Shown: one piece after another, positions 1 through 10,522 of the stretch | Layout of the letters: the number at the start of each line of letters is the position of its first letter | Position numbering within the stretch: position 1 is the first letter of the stretch | Assembly (NCBI GenBank): GCA_963924555.1 | Contig: OZ004584.1 | Coordinates: 9,019,327 to 9,083,326, forward strand | Direction: 5' to 3' | Length of the DNA: 64,000 nt | Source: Crambe crambe | Taxonomy: Eukaryota > Porifera > Demospongiae > Poecilosclerida > Crambeidae | Notes under the pieces: generated by a model | What the model was told of the DNA's origin: nothing | Seen by the model: only the letters and a program-made list of their open reading frames with translations | The model's database searches: none | Position numbers and translations under genes: made by a program

Positions 1-1385
1 TTTCTTTTGATCGTCTGTTCTTCTCTTCTCCATCAAGTCTGAGTAAAACTCTGATTGGTCTTTCTTTTGTGTTTTGATGTCAATTCCAGCCAAGTGGCCA
101 CGACCAAAAAATTGAGCCTGATGCCTAGACTTATAGCTAATGTGACACGTAAGGACAATTATTAGACTAGCTGATGGCCACACACACACACACATTACAT
201 TGGGTTGAAGTCAGTAGAAGTGTCTTCTCCAGTGTCCCAGTCAAATACAAATTTACGGTCAGCCAAACGACGCATCTTTCTACGTTTTTTGTCTGCTCCC
301 AAGTAACGAGACTAAAGGTGGGGAAATTTCTGAAAGAAATCATCATTTTTGCAAATACATACCTTAATAGCATCCATTTCCTTCTCCTTGTCCTTGAGTA
401 GGAGATTTTCTTCACGTAATTTCTCTCTCTCCTCATCTCGTCCCTCCCACCGTCTTCTACTGTTAGTATTCTGCCCACTAGCATCTTCTAGGTACTTTTG
501 CCGAGCAGCTCTTTCTTCCTCCTCCACTTTCTTAAGAGCAGCCACTTCCTCTTTCCTCCTCTTCAGTGCAAGAGCAGCTCTTTCCTCTTTGGTCAGAAAC
601 ACTGGCTAGAGGATTGCACACAAAATTTCATCCTAGTAGTCAAGAGAGCTCACATTTACCTTAGATTGCTTTTCTTCTCTTTCTTGCTTTGCAGCAATCA
701 TCTCTTCCAATGATAGTGGCTACGTGTTGTAATAATACTACTGAGCAGAACTAGAGAGTGTAGTATTACCTGTTTTTTTGGTTTAACAGCTTCATCAGTC
801 TCATCCTCAGAATTATAATCTCTTCTCCTTTCCTTACTTTGAGACCTTCTCTCTCTACTTTGACCTCTTCTCTCCTTACTGCGAGATCTATTTCTGCTAC
901 GAGACCTCCTCCTGTCCCTACTGCGAGATCTCCTGTCCCTGCTGCGAGACCTCCTGTCCCTGCTGCGAGACCTTCTGTCTCTACTGCGAGACCTCCTGTC
1001 CCTGCTAGATCTTCCATTCCTGCTGCGAGACCTCCTGTCCCTGCTGCGAGATCTTCTATCTCTGCTGAAAGACCTCCTTTCTCTTTTATCTTCACTGTGT
1101 GATCTCTTTTCTCTGCTACGAGACCTTTCTCTACTGCAAGATCTCCTACCTCTATTACTGTAACGAGGTGATCTTGATCTGTGCCTAACACAGAATGAAC
1201 TTTTGTGTTAATAATGGCTATTTGTCACAATAGTATTTACCTTTCCTTGGGACTCCGAGATCTGTGTCTCCTTCGGCTGGAGTTAGGACTCCTGGACCTA
1301 TGTCAAACTAGTTAAATTACTGCTTCTGTATCGATGATTTATTATACCTGGACCTCCTCCTATGGCTCTTATCTGTTCCTCCCAT
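1..1385 (-). CDS. DDX23: DDX23/PRP28-like spliceosomal DEAD-box helicase, N-terminal part (7 exons, continues off the left edge)
   Basis: Seen: start codon at 1385-1383. Exons 1348-1385, 1241-1297, 770-1184, 660-719, 363-605, 199-311 and 1-136 keep one frame, with GT donors and AG acceptors on the minus strand. The first three exons encode an arginine/serine-rich region (many RSRS/RDRR runs). Next comes [12 protein letters not shown], then [15 protein letters not shown], then a charged coiled-coil region, then [14 protein letters not shown] and [13 protein letters not shown]. The last exon has [13 protein letters not shown] and LMEKRR. Order and wording match human DDX23 (RS domain, SLEELLAKKK, FVFEWDASEDTS, GRGFIAGIDLK, GDLMEKRR). 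Known: DDX23 is the U5 snRNP ATPase that helps exchange U1 for U6 at the 5' splice site. The helicase core lies outside the window. Exon borders are my reading; the two ends of exon 7 are the least certain. Confidence 0.93.
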
Positions 1386-1448
1386 GATAGGAGTGCTTTG
1401 CTAGCTAGCTCACCAAACGATGCGCTTTAATAAGAAATTCCAGGCGCA
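1386..1448. promoter_or_regulatory. Shared divergent promoter region between DDX23 and PGAP3 start codons
   Basis: Only 63 bp separate the DDX23 start codon (minus) from the PGAP3 start codon (plus). Both 5' UTRs and the core promoter must fit here or overlap the coding exons. No TATA box or Inr is obvious; CTAGCTAGCT is the only marked palindrome. A bidirectional promoter is inferred from the geometry alone. Confidence 0.55.
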
Positions 1449-2852
1449 ATGTTTTTGGTCAGCTTTCTTGTGGTTCAGTGTGTTGTACTCAAATTCTGTA
1501 TCTGTAGTTGGGGAGATCGCAGCTACGAGTTTAGATCTTGTGTGAGCGACTGTGATGCAGTGAATTGTACTGGCTCTGGTGTCGAGGAACGGTTGCCCTG
1601 GGTACTTAGGTTGTTGAGATGGAGCTGTGGGGAGGAGTGTCAATATCAGTGCATGTGGCAAGTAACCAGTGAGGACGTTCGACTGAATAGACCTGTTAAG
1701 CAGTTCTTTGGAAAGGTTGGAAACAGTATTGCACTTACCTATAACAGATTGCTTAGTTTTGGATTTTGTGCAGTGGCCTTTTGTGAGAGTGTTTGGTGTG
1801 CAGGAGCCAGCATCGGCAATCTTTTCTGCTTTCAATGGGATCAGTGTTGCAATTGGATTCAGGAAATTCCGTCAACAAGTTCCCAAGGTCTATCCATATC
1901 ATTATGTCTTACTATTCCAGTTCTTGGTAAGTCGAAACGATGCAAACAGGCAAACAGGCAACTTGCACACCTAACAGGTGAATGTGCATGCATGGATTTG
2001 GTCAACCATCTTTCACTCGAGGGATTTGTACTGGACAGAAAGACTGGATTATTTCAGTGCTGCTTCACTCATTGTGACAGGAATTGTAGTGCAGTTTGTG
2101 AGGTGATATTAGGTATTTCATTTATTATTATATCCACAACTATACATCATTTATCTTGTGCAGAATATCAGGTCCCACTGCCTTGAAGTGGTAGGTTATT
2201 GGCATTAGGATGACTGATGTTTATTCCACTAAATCTACAGGCATCTGGTGTATGCTTTAGTGTGGACAGGGCTGTTTTGTTGCCATGTTGCTTATCTCTC
2301 CTTGTTCCGTTTTGACTATGGCTATAACATTGCAGCAAGTGTGCTCTGTGGTAAGTGTTGGTGGACAAGTAACAGTATACATTGTTGATAAAGTGCTTTG
2401 CAGGTGTAATGTACAGTATAGTGTGGGTCATATGGTGCATCAAGGTGATTGTGATGCTATCAGTATTCTCAATATATCATTTTACTTTGATCTTCCACTC
2501 CTACTATATTAAATACTTTTGAGTCGAGCAGAACAGACGAGAACGACCTTATGTATGGAAATGTATCGTTACTGTGGTTGCCACTTCTTGCTTTGTTTTG
2601 CTTGAGGTAAGGCGACACAATTAAGGCTATCGTTACATATGTGTATGGCAGGTGCTGGACTTTGCTCCATTGTGGTGGACCTTTGATGCACATTCTCTGT
2701 GGCATCTTTCCACCATCCCACTGCCTCTGATATGGTACAGGTTAGCACAAAATTTAATTTTATATGATTATGGAATTTATGATGTTTGTATCAGTTTTTT
2801 GATAGATGATGCAAATTATGAAGTCAAGGACATGAAAAGGAAACAAGTTTAA
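1449..2852 (+). CDS. PGAP3: PGAP3/Per1-like GPI-anchor lipid remodelling protein (9 exons)
   Basis: Seen: exons 1449-1715, 1774-1926, 1978-2102, 2164-2190, 2241-2350, 2404-2444, 2532-2606, 2652-2740 and 2795-2852 join in frame to 314 residues (human PGAP3 has 320). An N-terminal hydrophobic signal segment is followed by a Cys-rich lumenal part (SCVSDCDAVNC, CGEECQYQCMW). Multiple membrane spans then carry VQEPASAIFS, AWIWSTIFHSRD, FRFDYGYN and DFAPLWWTFDAHSLWHLSTIP, all hallmarks of PGAP3. Introns are about 50-90 bp. Known: PGAP3 is a Golgi multi-pass protein of the CREST superfamily needed to remove the sn-2 fatty acid of GPI anchors during remodelling. The conserved His and Asp residues (IFHSRD, DAHSLWH) are present, so the gene looks intact. 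The C-terminus lacks a clear ER-retrieval signal. Confidence 0.95.
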
Positions 2853-2910
2853 AAGAACTGCATCATGTCCACTACGTTATTGATAAGAGCATTATTTATG
2901 TGAATAGCTA

Positions 2911-3653
2911 CTACTTTGGTCTCTTTACATTTTTCTGGAATTGGCCTTCATTAGTGATATTTCCAGGAGGAGTGTAATTGGCTACTACATAAGATTGATT
3001 TCCCCTGCTCACTTTGGCCGAACCCATATGGGTTGTGTCTGCCCACACCATTTGTGTAAAGTGGCCTGTTCCTCCTCTGAATCCTGGTTGGTTGAAATCG
3101 TAGTTTGATATCTCTTGATACCACATATTTGCTACTTCATCAGCTGTCAGTTCTGGACCACTCTTGTAGGCAAGATTTTGACCCATTCCTTGGTGGTTTC
3201 CATGCTGCAGTTGACCACTCTGAGCTAGGTGATTAGCCCATTCTTTGGCCTTTGCAGCAGCTGAAGATGACCACTTGAGAGGGGGGCTTCCATGACGTGC
3301 CCGTAGTCTGTTATGGGAAGCTAGCAGTGATTGACCAAAGTTCCCTATGCAACCAATAATATTAAAGAAAGATATTATCTTAAGTCCACAAAAGGAGAAG
3401 AAAACAACAACAAAAAACAACAAAATATTAGCTATATAGCTAACGTATTTATGGGAAGCTAGCAGTGATTGACCAAAGTTCCCTATGCAACCAATAATAT
3501 TAAAGAAAGATATTATCTTAAGTCCACAAAAGGAGAAGAAAACAACAACAAAAAACAACAAAATATTAGCTATATAGCTAACGTATTAATAAATCGAACT
3601 GCATCAATTAGCTTACCTGTTCCAGCAGATTGCTTTCCATTGCAACAACCCAT
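2911..3653 (-). CDS. GLIPR2/GAPR-1-like CAP-domain protein (2 exons)
   Basis: Seen: exon 1 (3617-3653) encodes MGCCNGKQSAGT and exon 2 (2911-3344) the rest, 156 residues in all (human GLIPR2 has 154). Gly2 with Cys3/Cys4 is a likely N-myristoylation plus palmitoylation signal, and there is no signal peptide, as in GAPR-1. The CAP domain shows SHNRLRARHG, GQNLAY, MWYQEISNYDF, GGTGHFTQMVW and VANYTPPGNITNEG. Known: GAPR-1 binds the cytosolic face of Golgi membranes and interacts with Beclin-1. Odd: of the four CAP cavity residues, a His (H60 or H63), Glu90 and His107 are present, but the Glu of the GENL motif is Gln68. The intron carries a 138-bp tandem duplication that includes the start of exon 2. 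The stop lies 58 bp from the convergent PGAP3 stop. Confidence 0.92.
3313..3588. repeat. 138-bp perfect or near-perfect tandem duplication in the CAP gene
   Basis: The segment starting ATGGGAAGCTAGCAGTG at 3313 recurs at 3451, a spacing of 138 bp (46 codons). It ends in TAACGTATT in each copy. It covers the first 32 bases of exon 2, the splice acceptor and the adjacent intron, so the gene has two identical acceptors. Confidence 0.9.
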
Positions 3654-3793
3654 GGTAATTAAACTGATGTTCTGCGCCTACAATCTCGATCTCGGACTTA
3701 AAAGGGAACGAAACGGAAGCGAAAAAAATATTTTTTTTAATAATAAGTAATAATTTTTTAATGTTCATGCATGACTTCCGCACCAAAAAAAAA

Positions 3794-6307
3794 TTAGTTT
3801 GCAACAAAACATTCATAAAAACGAGGGACGAAAGTGTTGACAAAGTTCTCTTCTTTCGGACAAGCTTTCCTAGCAAAGAACTCCACAGTGTAGCAAAAGA
3901 GCATGATTGACATACCAAGGTGCAATGAGAAGTGAAGAAAATAGTTCCAACCAATACTTTGAGAAGATGGCTTGAGGAAAAACAATAAAGCTGGACATAA
4001 TATTAAAAATGATGAGAGCATTTGATATAGATGATAGTATGACCTTACCACCAAAAGTGCCAAACTGAACCAGCAGCACAGGCATGACAAATCGCACGGG
4101 AGCCCACAGCACATACTCGTGATAAACTCCAGAGATCAGGATGGTAGGAATCACTGCTACTTTATTGTAGATTTTACTATTGAATAGCTGATAGATAAAA
4201 TAGCTGACAGCACCACAAAGTGTTGTATTCATTATTACGACTAACATCTTTCAAGTCTTGATAAATGTATGCCTTTATCCAGTCATGTACCACCAAGTTC
4301 CACTTGCGGTAAAACTGGGAAAATGATGTACACGTCCACCAGTTCTGCAAGTACAAAATTTATGAAACTGTCACGAGAAATTTGGTCCCCCATCAATAAA
4401 AGGTTCTGAAGAGAAATACAGTCCCCTCAGAGAAATACACCTTTGTGCATGCGCTCATAATAAGCAAGACCTATATAATACATTAATATTCAATTGTGCA
4501 TCTTAATATATGACCAGGCCACCAAAAAGAGAGGTGTAATTGTAGGCAATGAACCATGCTGCTCATAATATGTGCAAGGACCACCTCTATATACACAGGG
4601 GATCATTCTTAGGAACATACAGACCCCGATGTCAAGGGGGGGTCCATTTTTTGGGAGGTGCTGATTTCTGCACGGGACTACTGTGCATGAACACACATTA
4701 TCTATGTAAGCAGACGGTGTCCAGGGGACCACTATTGCATGACATAAACAACAAGGATAGCATAAAATCTTACAGAATAGAATTCTCGATCAGCAAAACA
4801 TAAGAGTTCACCAAATAAATTGTGCCAGGAATGAAGAAAGAAGTAGCCAGCCATAAAGTGCAGCATTAACCCCCAGAGTGTGCAGGATAAGAAGGTCTCT
4901 GCAAATTTCTTGCCACTTTAACAGGAAAAATAAATGAAAATGACAAATCCAACCTATACAGAGTAATGACATCCACCTGCCATCAAAAGCTCCACTGAAT
5001 ATTTCTTTGGTAACAATGGTGACGAATGTAACAGAGATAATACACTAAAAAGGCACAAATAATATTTCAATTAGCAGATCAGACTGTTAAAGTGGTACAC
5101 ATACATACCTTCACTAAGTGAGCAAAGACGCGAAGTATACGAACTTTTGGAATTCTGGACAGAGATCAGAGGGTTCATCACTAGCACACAAGTTGACTCA
5201 CCACCCCACCTTGGATAATGGTCTCTGTAAAGGAGGGTGGGCGCAAAGAGGAAGTAAAGGTACTGAGAGAAAGAGCCGACTTGAGGAGACATCTGTCCAG
5301 CATACCACTCTGCTGGTCCAAACTCGTCATCTTTGCTCCATGGATATAGCACCTTGTATGCATTTTCTCGTACGAAAGAGATGCTTTTCATGGTAAACCT
5401 AAGCTATATTTATATAATCTAATGATCTAAGATACTACAAAATGTGAGAAAAAGGTCACCTCTTCTATAGAAAGAACGAGAGCTGGCACAGGAGGAAGGT
5501 TGAAGTTAACTATTGTAGTAACCACTAGAATATGACCAATGATGTTGTAACAGATAAAGAACAGAAGGAAGCTAACATCAACTGCCAATCCAAAGTGGGA
5601 ATGAGCAGAAATCCAAATCTGACAAAATGGATTATAACTATGGTCATAAATAAATAAATTATCATAGGAGAGTGCACCTTAAAGACTGGATATACCAACA
5701 AAGACATTATTTGCAGAGGGATCCATACTGCGATTGCAGTAAGCTGCTGCTCTGCAGGACCAAATCCAATGCTGTAGTAAGCCACATCTACATAAGGTCT
5801 TTGGAAGAAGATTGCTGATTTAATAACTAAAATACCATTGCTAACTCACTTTCCAGCTTCCACAGTATCTTTGAGGAGTGAATAGAGTATGCCGGTTATG
5901 ACCATAACTATGAAAGCATGATATAGAGATTGAATATTTTCATCTCGACTAGACAGCTCACTGCAGTGAAATGCAGACATAAAAGAATTGCAGCATTAGT
6001 CTGCTCAAGTTACGTTAAAATTGAATCCCTTGGACGAAAAATACGCTTCCTCTTTTGAGGAACTTTACTTTCAGATCTATGTGTTATGACAATACATACG
6101 TACAAGAGCAAAAGAAAAAGAATATCACATACTTTTCCTTATCAGAAGAATAGTTATCACCACCCATGTATCCATTAACTCCATTCTCATCTTCTACCCT
6201 ACCTTCCTTCTAGATTTACCATGAACAATCATCAATCAGTATTAAAATGGGACATCACTCACTCTGCAGTGAGAATTTGCAGCAATCTGTCTCTTTCGTT
6301 CAATCAT
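3794..6307 (-). CDS. Sterol O-acyltransferase (ACAT/SOAT), MBOAT family (13 exons)
   Basis: Seen: 13 in-frame exons on the minus strand: 6263-6307, 6133-6209, 6014-6067, 5850-5960, 5678-5798, 5460-5618, 5210-5403, 5109-5154, 4977-5044, 4774-4915, 4246-4344, 4049-4187, 3794-3990. They give about 483 residues (human SOAT1 has 550). Diagnostic strings are SLYHAFIVM, SFVREN, YLYFLFAPTLLYRDHYP, FLHSWHNLFGELL, WNLVVHDW, GVYHEYVLW and CYTVEFFARKACP. His395 in VYHEY is the MBOAT catalytic histidine. Known: SOAT makes cholesteryl or steryl esters from sterol and acyl-CoA in the ER membrane. Odd: the family FYxDWWN motif reads FYSNWWT. The first exon start (ATG at 6307) is uncertain; an acceptor-like CAG about 40 bp upstream would allow a further 5' exon. 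The 3' end lies about 140 bp from the CAP gene start. Confidence 0.9.
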
Positions 6308-6559
6308 CGCAACCAACTTTGCATGCGGCGTATTAACGCACACCTGACTTTGCTCAGATCAGATCAGCTCAGCTCAGATATAATTGCATTCCTCTAGCCA
6401 GCCTTGCTTTGTGCTTATCTAGCCTCAAGATCAGCTCGATAGAGTTGACTTGGCTCGGTTAAAGAATGCATCGGACAGAAGCGAGTGGGAGTGAGCGAGG
6501 GTAGTTGCTCGTCTCGCTGGGCTCCAAGCATAGGGGGCTAGGTCAAACAGTGTCAAACT
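6308..6559. other. Upstream region of SOAT, no gene seen
   Basis: It contains short direct repeats of GATCAGCTC/GCTCAGATCAGATC (6355-6440). A further SOAT 5' exon or its promoter should lie here, but no TATA box or start codon could be fixed. Confidence 0.4.
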
Positions 6560-6850
6560 CCAGCTCCTCTATGGATGCCAACAAGGCATGCAGGTTATAG
6601 TGACTTGCTCTCCTCTTATTGAGAGATCACACTCAATATTTAGAGTTCCTGTTATAGCCAAATTAGGATCAATTGAATAACCATTCCTTAAAAATGTCAT
6701 CACAGAATAGGGCTCCCCTATGGAGGCCAACAAAGGAGGTGTGGTCTCCCCATCAGGCATGCAGGTTCGCATAAACTATAATGGTTAGTTCTCCTCTTAT
6801 CGAGTGTTCACACTCAATTCCTGGTGTAGCCAAAATAGGATAAATTGTGT
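6560..6850. repeat. Two diverged copies of a unit of about 150-190 bp
   Basis: Shared blocks recur in order: CTCCTCTATGGATGCCAACA near 6565 against CTCCCCTATGGAGGCCAACA near 6713; GGCATGCAGGTT; TCTCCTCTTAT; ACACTCAAT; and GTAGCCAAA/ATAGCCAAA with TAGGATAAATTG. Low-copy degenerate repeat; no coding capacity. Confidence 0.55.
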
Positions 6851-6982
6851 AAACAAACATGTCAGAAGGTAGTTGCCCCAACCAAACTGTCCAACTTAAA
6901 ATAAAGCAGCTTTGTAGATGCTGGTGGAAGTAGGGATGTGGTTTGGTTGCTTTGGTAAGAGTAATGCACAGAGCTCTAGCAC

Positions 6983-7653
6983 TAGCCTCGTTCCCAGGCC
7001 TTCCTCTCTCACGTACCGCACGGGAGGAAGAGAAGAAGAAAAAGAAGAAAAATAAGCGAGAGGAAGGCCTGGTACATCTTATCACGTGAGTGACGTCAAG
7101 GGTAGAGAGGAGGTAGAGAGGACTTTAATTGCGCGTGGGCATGTTTTACTCTGCAGCATGACCATGCCTACGCCTTCTGACAGGACCATCAAACAGATCA
7201 GACCGTCTTCGCGATCGTAAGTTTGAATGCTTCAATTTGTCCTAGGCCTACTGGAGCAGTCTGTGACATCTAGGATGGTGAAGATCAGGAGTAGACCCAG
7301 CTAACTATCTAGCTACTACTAGTTAGCTACGTAACAAAAAAGCTAGCTATCTACATCGCATGCTAGACTGTGTACTTAAATCAGCTATCTATTTCGTGTA
7401 GAAGTCTAAAGTCTGCTCCATCTAAATCGCTTCAGTCCTTCCAGGGTAAAGTGCGGAAGAGATCGCGTGGGCGCTTGTTTTCTGACGTCATGAGTTAGCG
7501 TGTATATCGCCCACGCTCATTAAATATCACGCTGTTTGTGACGTCACTCACGTGATAAGATGTACCAGGCCTTCCTCTCGCTTATTTTTCTTCTTTTCTT
7601 CTTCTCTTCCTCCCGTGCGGTACGTGAGAGAGGAAGGCCTGGGAACGAGGCTA
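6983..7653. mobile_element. Non-autonomous Mutator-like (MULE-type) MITE, 671 bp, with 115-bp terminal inverted repeats
   Basis: Seen: the left terminus 6983-7098 starts TAGCCTCGTTCCCAGGCC. Its reverse complement closes the element at 7539-7653, with one A/T-run length difference. Both ends are flanked by the 9-bp direct repeat CTCTAGCAC (6974-6982 and 7654-7662). The interior has no ORF of note. Known: 9-bp target-site duplications with long inverted termini are typical of Mutator-like elements. The family call is an inference because no transposase is present. Confidence 0.8.
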
Positions 7654-7662
7654 CTCTAGCAC

Positions 7663-8001
7663 TACGACTGGACACAAACCTAGTCAGTGAACACAAATCA
7701 GAGGCACAAAACTCTTTGTTCCTGTACTTTTTTTGTATATTCCTTGCACCCCTTTTTGGAACAATTCATTCTTTAGAAGGAAGTGTAAAAGGAAGAATTT
7801 GTACATTTTTTTCCCTCCAAAAAACAACAACAAACAAACAAACAAAAAACAACAACAAACAGTTACATACAAGAATACATACCTGTGATGTACAATAATT
7901 ATGACCTCTGATAACCAGTCACCATGTACTGGTGAGTGAACTAATGATATCAATAAAACATCATTTATACAATCATAGGGCATACTCTAAATGAAAATTC
8001 G
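7663..8001. other. Intergenic, with an A/C-rich low-complexity tract
   Basis: CAACAACAAACAAACAAAC-type low complexity lies at 7815-7862. No supported gene. Confidence 0.5.
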
Positions 8002-8429
8002 TTAATTAAAAGAGTTGGCACCATTGAGTTTAATTCTGGATTTAAATAAATGAACTGATGTTGTCACAAGCTGGCTCAAATATTTAATGGTCGGCTCAAT
8101 GCTAATATCAGGAATATCAGTAATGCCTGGGAGCTTCAGGTAGTCGAAAACTTTCATCATGTCATCTTCATCATCATCACTGCTGTCATCTTCATACACA
8201 AGCACTTCACAACCTGGTACTCTTATTGCAGTATGTGTGAGGTGTCCCCATATCCAAAATTTGCTGTCTCCTATGGTTTTATGTCTTTTTTCCAAAGTGA
8301 CTCTGCCAAACAATGGACTTCTCTGACAAGTACAACAGCAACCTCTTTCTTGATCCGTATCAGCATAAGATTCTTTCAAATAAATACTATTCACCCACTG
8401 CATTGGAGGAACATGTTGGACCCTATAAA
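8002..8429 (-). CDS. Unrecognised coding exon, probably the last exon of a gene or a remnant
   Basis: Seen: an open frame of 142 codons ends in TAA at 8004-8002. It begins after a good acceptor (AG at 8431-8430) and reads YRVQHVPPMQWVNSIYL, CCCTCQRSPLFGRV, FWIWGHLTH, an acidic stretch EDDSSDDDEDD, then FDYLKLPGITDIPDISIE. Amino-acid use is protein-like, and the frame stays open across the acceptor without an obvious repeat origin. The CCxCxxC cluster could bind metal. I do not recognise the family. No upstream exon was found in 8430-8890, which holds mobile DNA, so the gene may be broken or the donor exon further away. Confidence 0.45.
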
Positions 8430-8889
8430 CTGATACATTTCAAAGTTTTATACAGTGTAAATGGAAGGACCCATAAAACTTAGTCCTAAGAGAATATGCC
8501 ATTTCCCAATGAGAAAAGTGAGGGTGCGGTAAGATGGTGGACTGTTAATGGTTAGCTATACCAAAAGATGATTTACATGTATGGCCTGACAGTGCAATTC
8601 CTATTACTTTGAAAGGACCACCATTGTGATCACTATCAACCCAGGCCTGTAGGAAGCAAAATTTTAATGGTCAGGCCAGGATGTGGGTATGGCATGGTCA
8701 AGTGAAATGGGTGTGGCTACACAATAATACTCACTAGGGCTGCATAAATTATGCTGGTGAACATTTTATAGGGAGCAGTGACTGGCAACTTGCTGATTCC
8801 CTTTTGACATGCATGACATTATGCACCAAGGGTGCATTGAGTCGCAAAGTGGTGAGAGGGCCAATGTATACATAAAGAAAAAAAAAATT
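8430..8889. other. Intergenic, no gene seen
   Basis: It contains TTTGACATGCATGACAT (8803-8822), a motif seen again near 10720 and 10795. No supported ORF. Confidence 0.4.
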
Positions 8890-9160
8890 TATTCTAAATA
8901 AAAAAGAGAGGGATGGCTGTGTGCGGTTCAAAAAAGTTCAGCAACAAGAGAGTGAACTTCAGTCAAGTAACCCCTTACCCATCACCAACTACGAGCCAAC
9001 TATTCCTACTTCACTCCCATGATGAGATATAAAGGGAGTGAAGTAGGAAGTTACCTCGTAGTTGGTGATGGATAAGGGGTTACTTGACTGAAGTTCACTC
9101 TCTTATTGCTGAACTTTTTTGAACCGCACACAGCCATCTCCTACAATAAATATTTTTCCT
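8890..9160. mobile_element. Foldback (palindromic) MITE, copy 1
   Basis: Two arms of about 115 bp are reverse complements around a centre near 9014. The left arm reads GATGGCTGTGTGCGGTTC, then AGAGTGAACTTCAGTCAAG, then TTCCTACTTCACTCCC, and the right arm mirrors it. A second copy lies at 15245-15520. It sits at the outer end of a larger inverted repeat. Confidence 0.75.
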
Positions 9161-10522
9161 TTACATGTTCATTATCTTTTTTGGTGTAATGTTCATTATT
9201 AAATTTTCATCATAGGCAACTGGATGCTATCAAAAGTTAAAGTTCACGTATTGTAGCTCATCATAATATTGTATGAGCCGAAATGAATCTGATCTGGAAG
9301 ATCTATAGAGATTTTTCATCATGTGATCTTTACGGACATGTACGGAAGTCAGACGGAAGTTATACAGATTGTTTAAGAGTATACGGAAAATATTGGTGTA
9401 CAAGCGAATAGGCAGTTATATAGTGAAATCAGCCAGTTGCTAATATAAAGATATATCCTTGGTACTCCTATATAGCTTGACAAGAACTAGAGCATTTGTT
9501 TACCACTTCTGTACAGAGCTGCTATTAGTCTTGCGGGCCAGACTCGATTCTTTCCTTTTTCTTGGGGGCGGGGGAAAGAAAGAGTCTGGCCAAACTGCAT
9601 TGGACGTTTCGTTTGTGCCGACTCAGCATCATAGGGGTAGCGCGGGCGTTGCGTTTTGACTATGACGTACCATGACGAAACATTGACAGCTGGCCAATAG
9701 AAAAATTAACCGCTACTGTGACGTATATTTCGTGGCATAGTACAAACGAAACGTCCAATGCAGTTTGGCCAAGAAAAAGGAAAGAATCGAGTCTGGCCCG
9801 CGAGACTAAGCTGCTATATATATCAGCTGTACAGGAAGCGGGGTAAATCGATCGCACGTGACCTGTGACATCAAATGAAAAAACTTATAATAAGATTGCC
9901 ATTGACCTAATTTTGTATAAGGCCTTTACTGATATGTACCTGATATACTGTTGCATCAAGGGTTGATCCATAACCAGATTAGTGCCTAGGGTTTATGCTC
10001 TGAGCATCGAGAGACCAAGAAAGCTAATTAATGACAGCAGTTGCGAGGTCAAGGTCCAAGAATCACGTGTACGGGGCGGGGCATAAAATGTCTGCCTCGT
10101 TGTAGGTTGAAAGCTAACAAGTAAAATGACATGCCATTTTTGAACATGTCTATTTAAAGGTAAAGGATTATAGCGCAGTCATTTCTGAGTAGATTGGTAT
10201 AAGAATTATAGCATTTGAATGAACCATTTCTGAAATAAGTTGTTTGAACCATTTCTGAAATAAGTTGTTTGATGTATGATGATGATGATGAATGACCAGA
10301 TGAAAATGGCGATTTTGTAAAATGTTGCTTTGTTCTCTGCTCTTCATATTTGAGTCCTAGCACATTGAAGGCGTTCTGTCTTCAAGTTAGGAGTTGCTGA
10401 CTGCAGGAGGTAAGCTTAAGTATTCTGGAGTTATGAAAGAAAATATTAAGTACTACTCCAATGGAGCATCCGTGCCATCCCTACTTGTACTTAGAGAGTA
10501 CTATCGTACTCTCTGATAATGA
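9143..10522. repeat. Left arm of a large inverted repeat (partner at 14441-15255)
   Basis: Blocks such as GCAACTGGATGCTATCAAAG (9213), GCATCAAGGGTTGATC (9953) and the ATGATGATGATG region (10277) occur in reverse complement and reverse order in 14441-15255. The arm ends at AGAGAGTACTATCGTACTCTC near 10495-10515, itself a small palindrome. This arm carries an insertion of about 560 bp (about 9314-9873) that the partner lacks. Confidence 0.75.
9526..9808. mobile_element. Second Mutator-like MITE, 283 bp, nested in the inverted-repeat arm
   Basis: The terminal inverted repeats begin TAGTCTYGCGGGCCAGACTC and extend through TTCTTTCCTTTTTCTTGG. Further inverted blocks (CTGCATTGGACGTTTCGTTT) continue inward. 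A 9-bp direct repeat AGCTGCTAT flanks both ends (9517-9525 and 9809-9817). No ORF. It is a different family from the 6983-7653 element but has the same duplication length and the same TAG start. Confidence 0.75.

Noticed and set aside
766-1191. 141-codon minus ORF with [12 protein letters not shown] repeats and the plus-strand ORF 839-1102
   Set aside because: Out-of-frame shadows of the Arg/Ser-repeat exon of DDX23.
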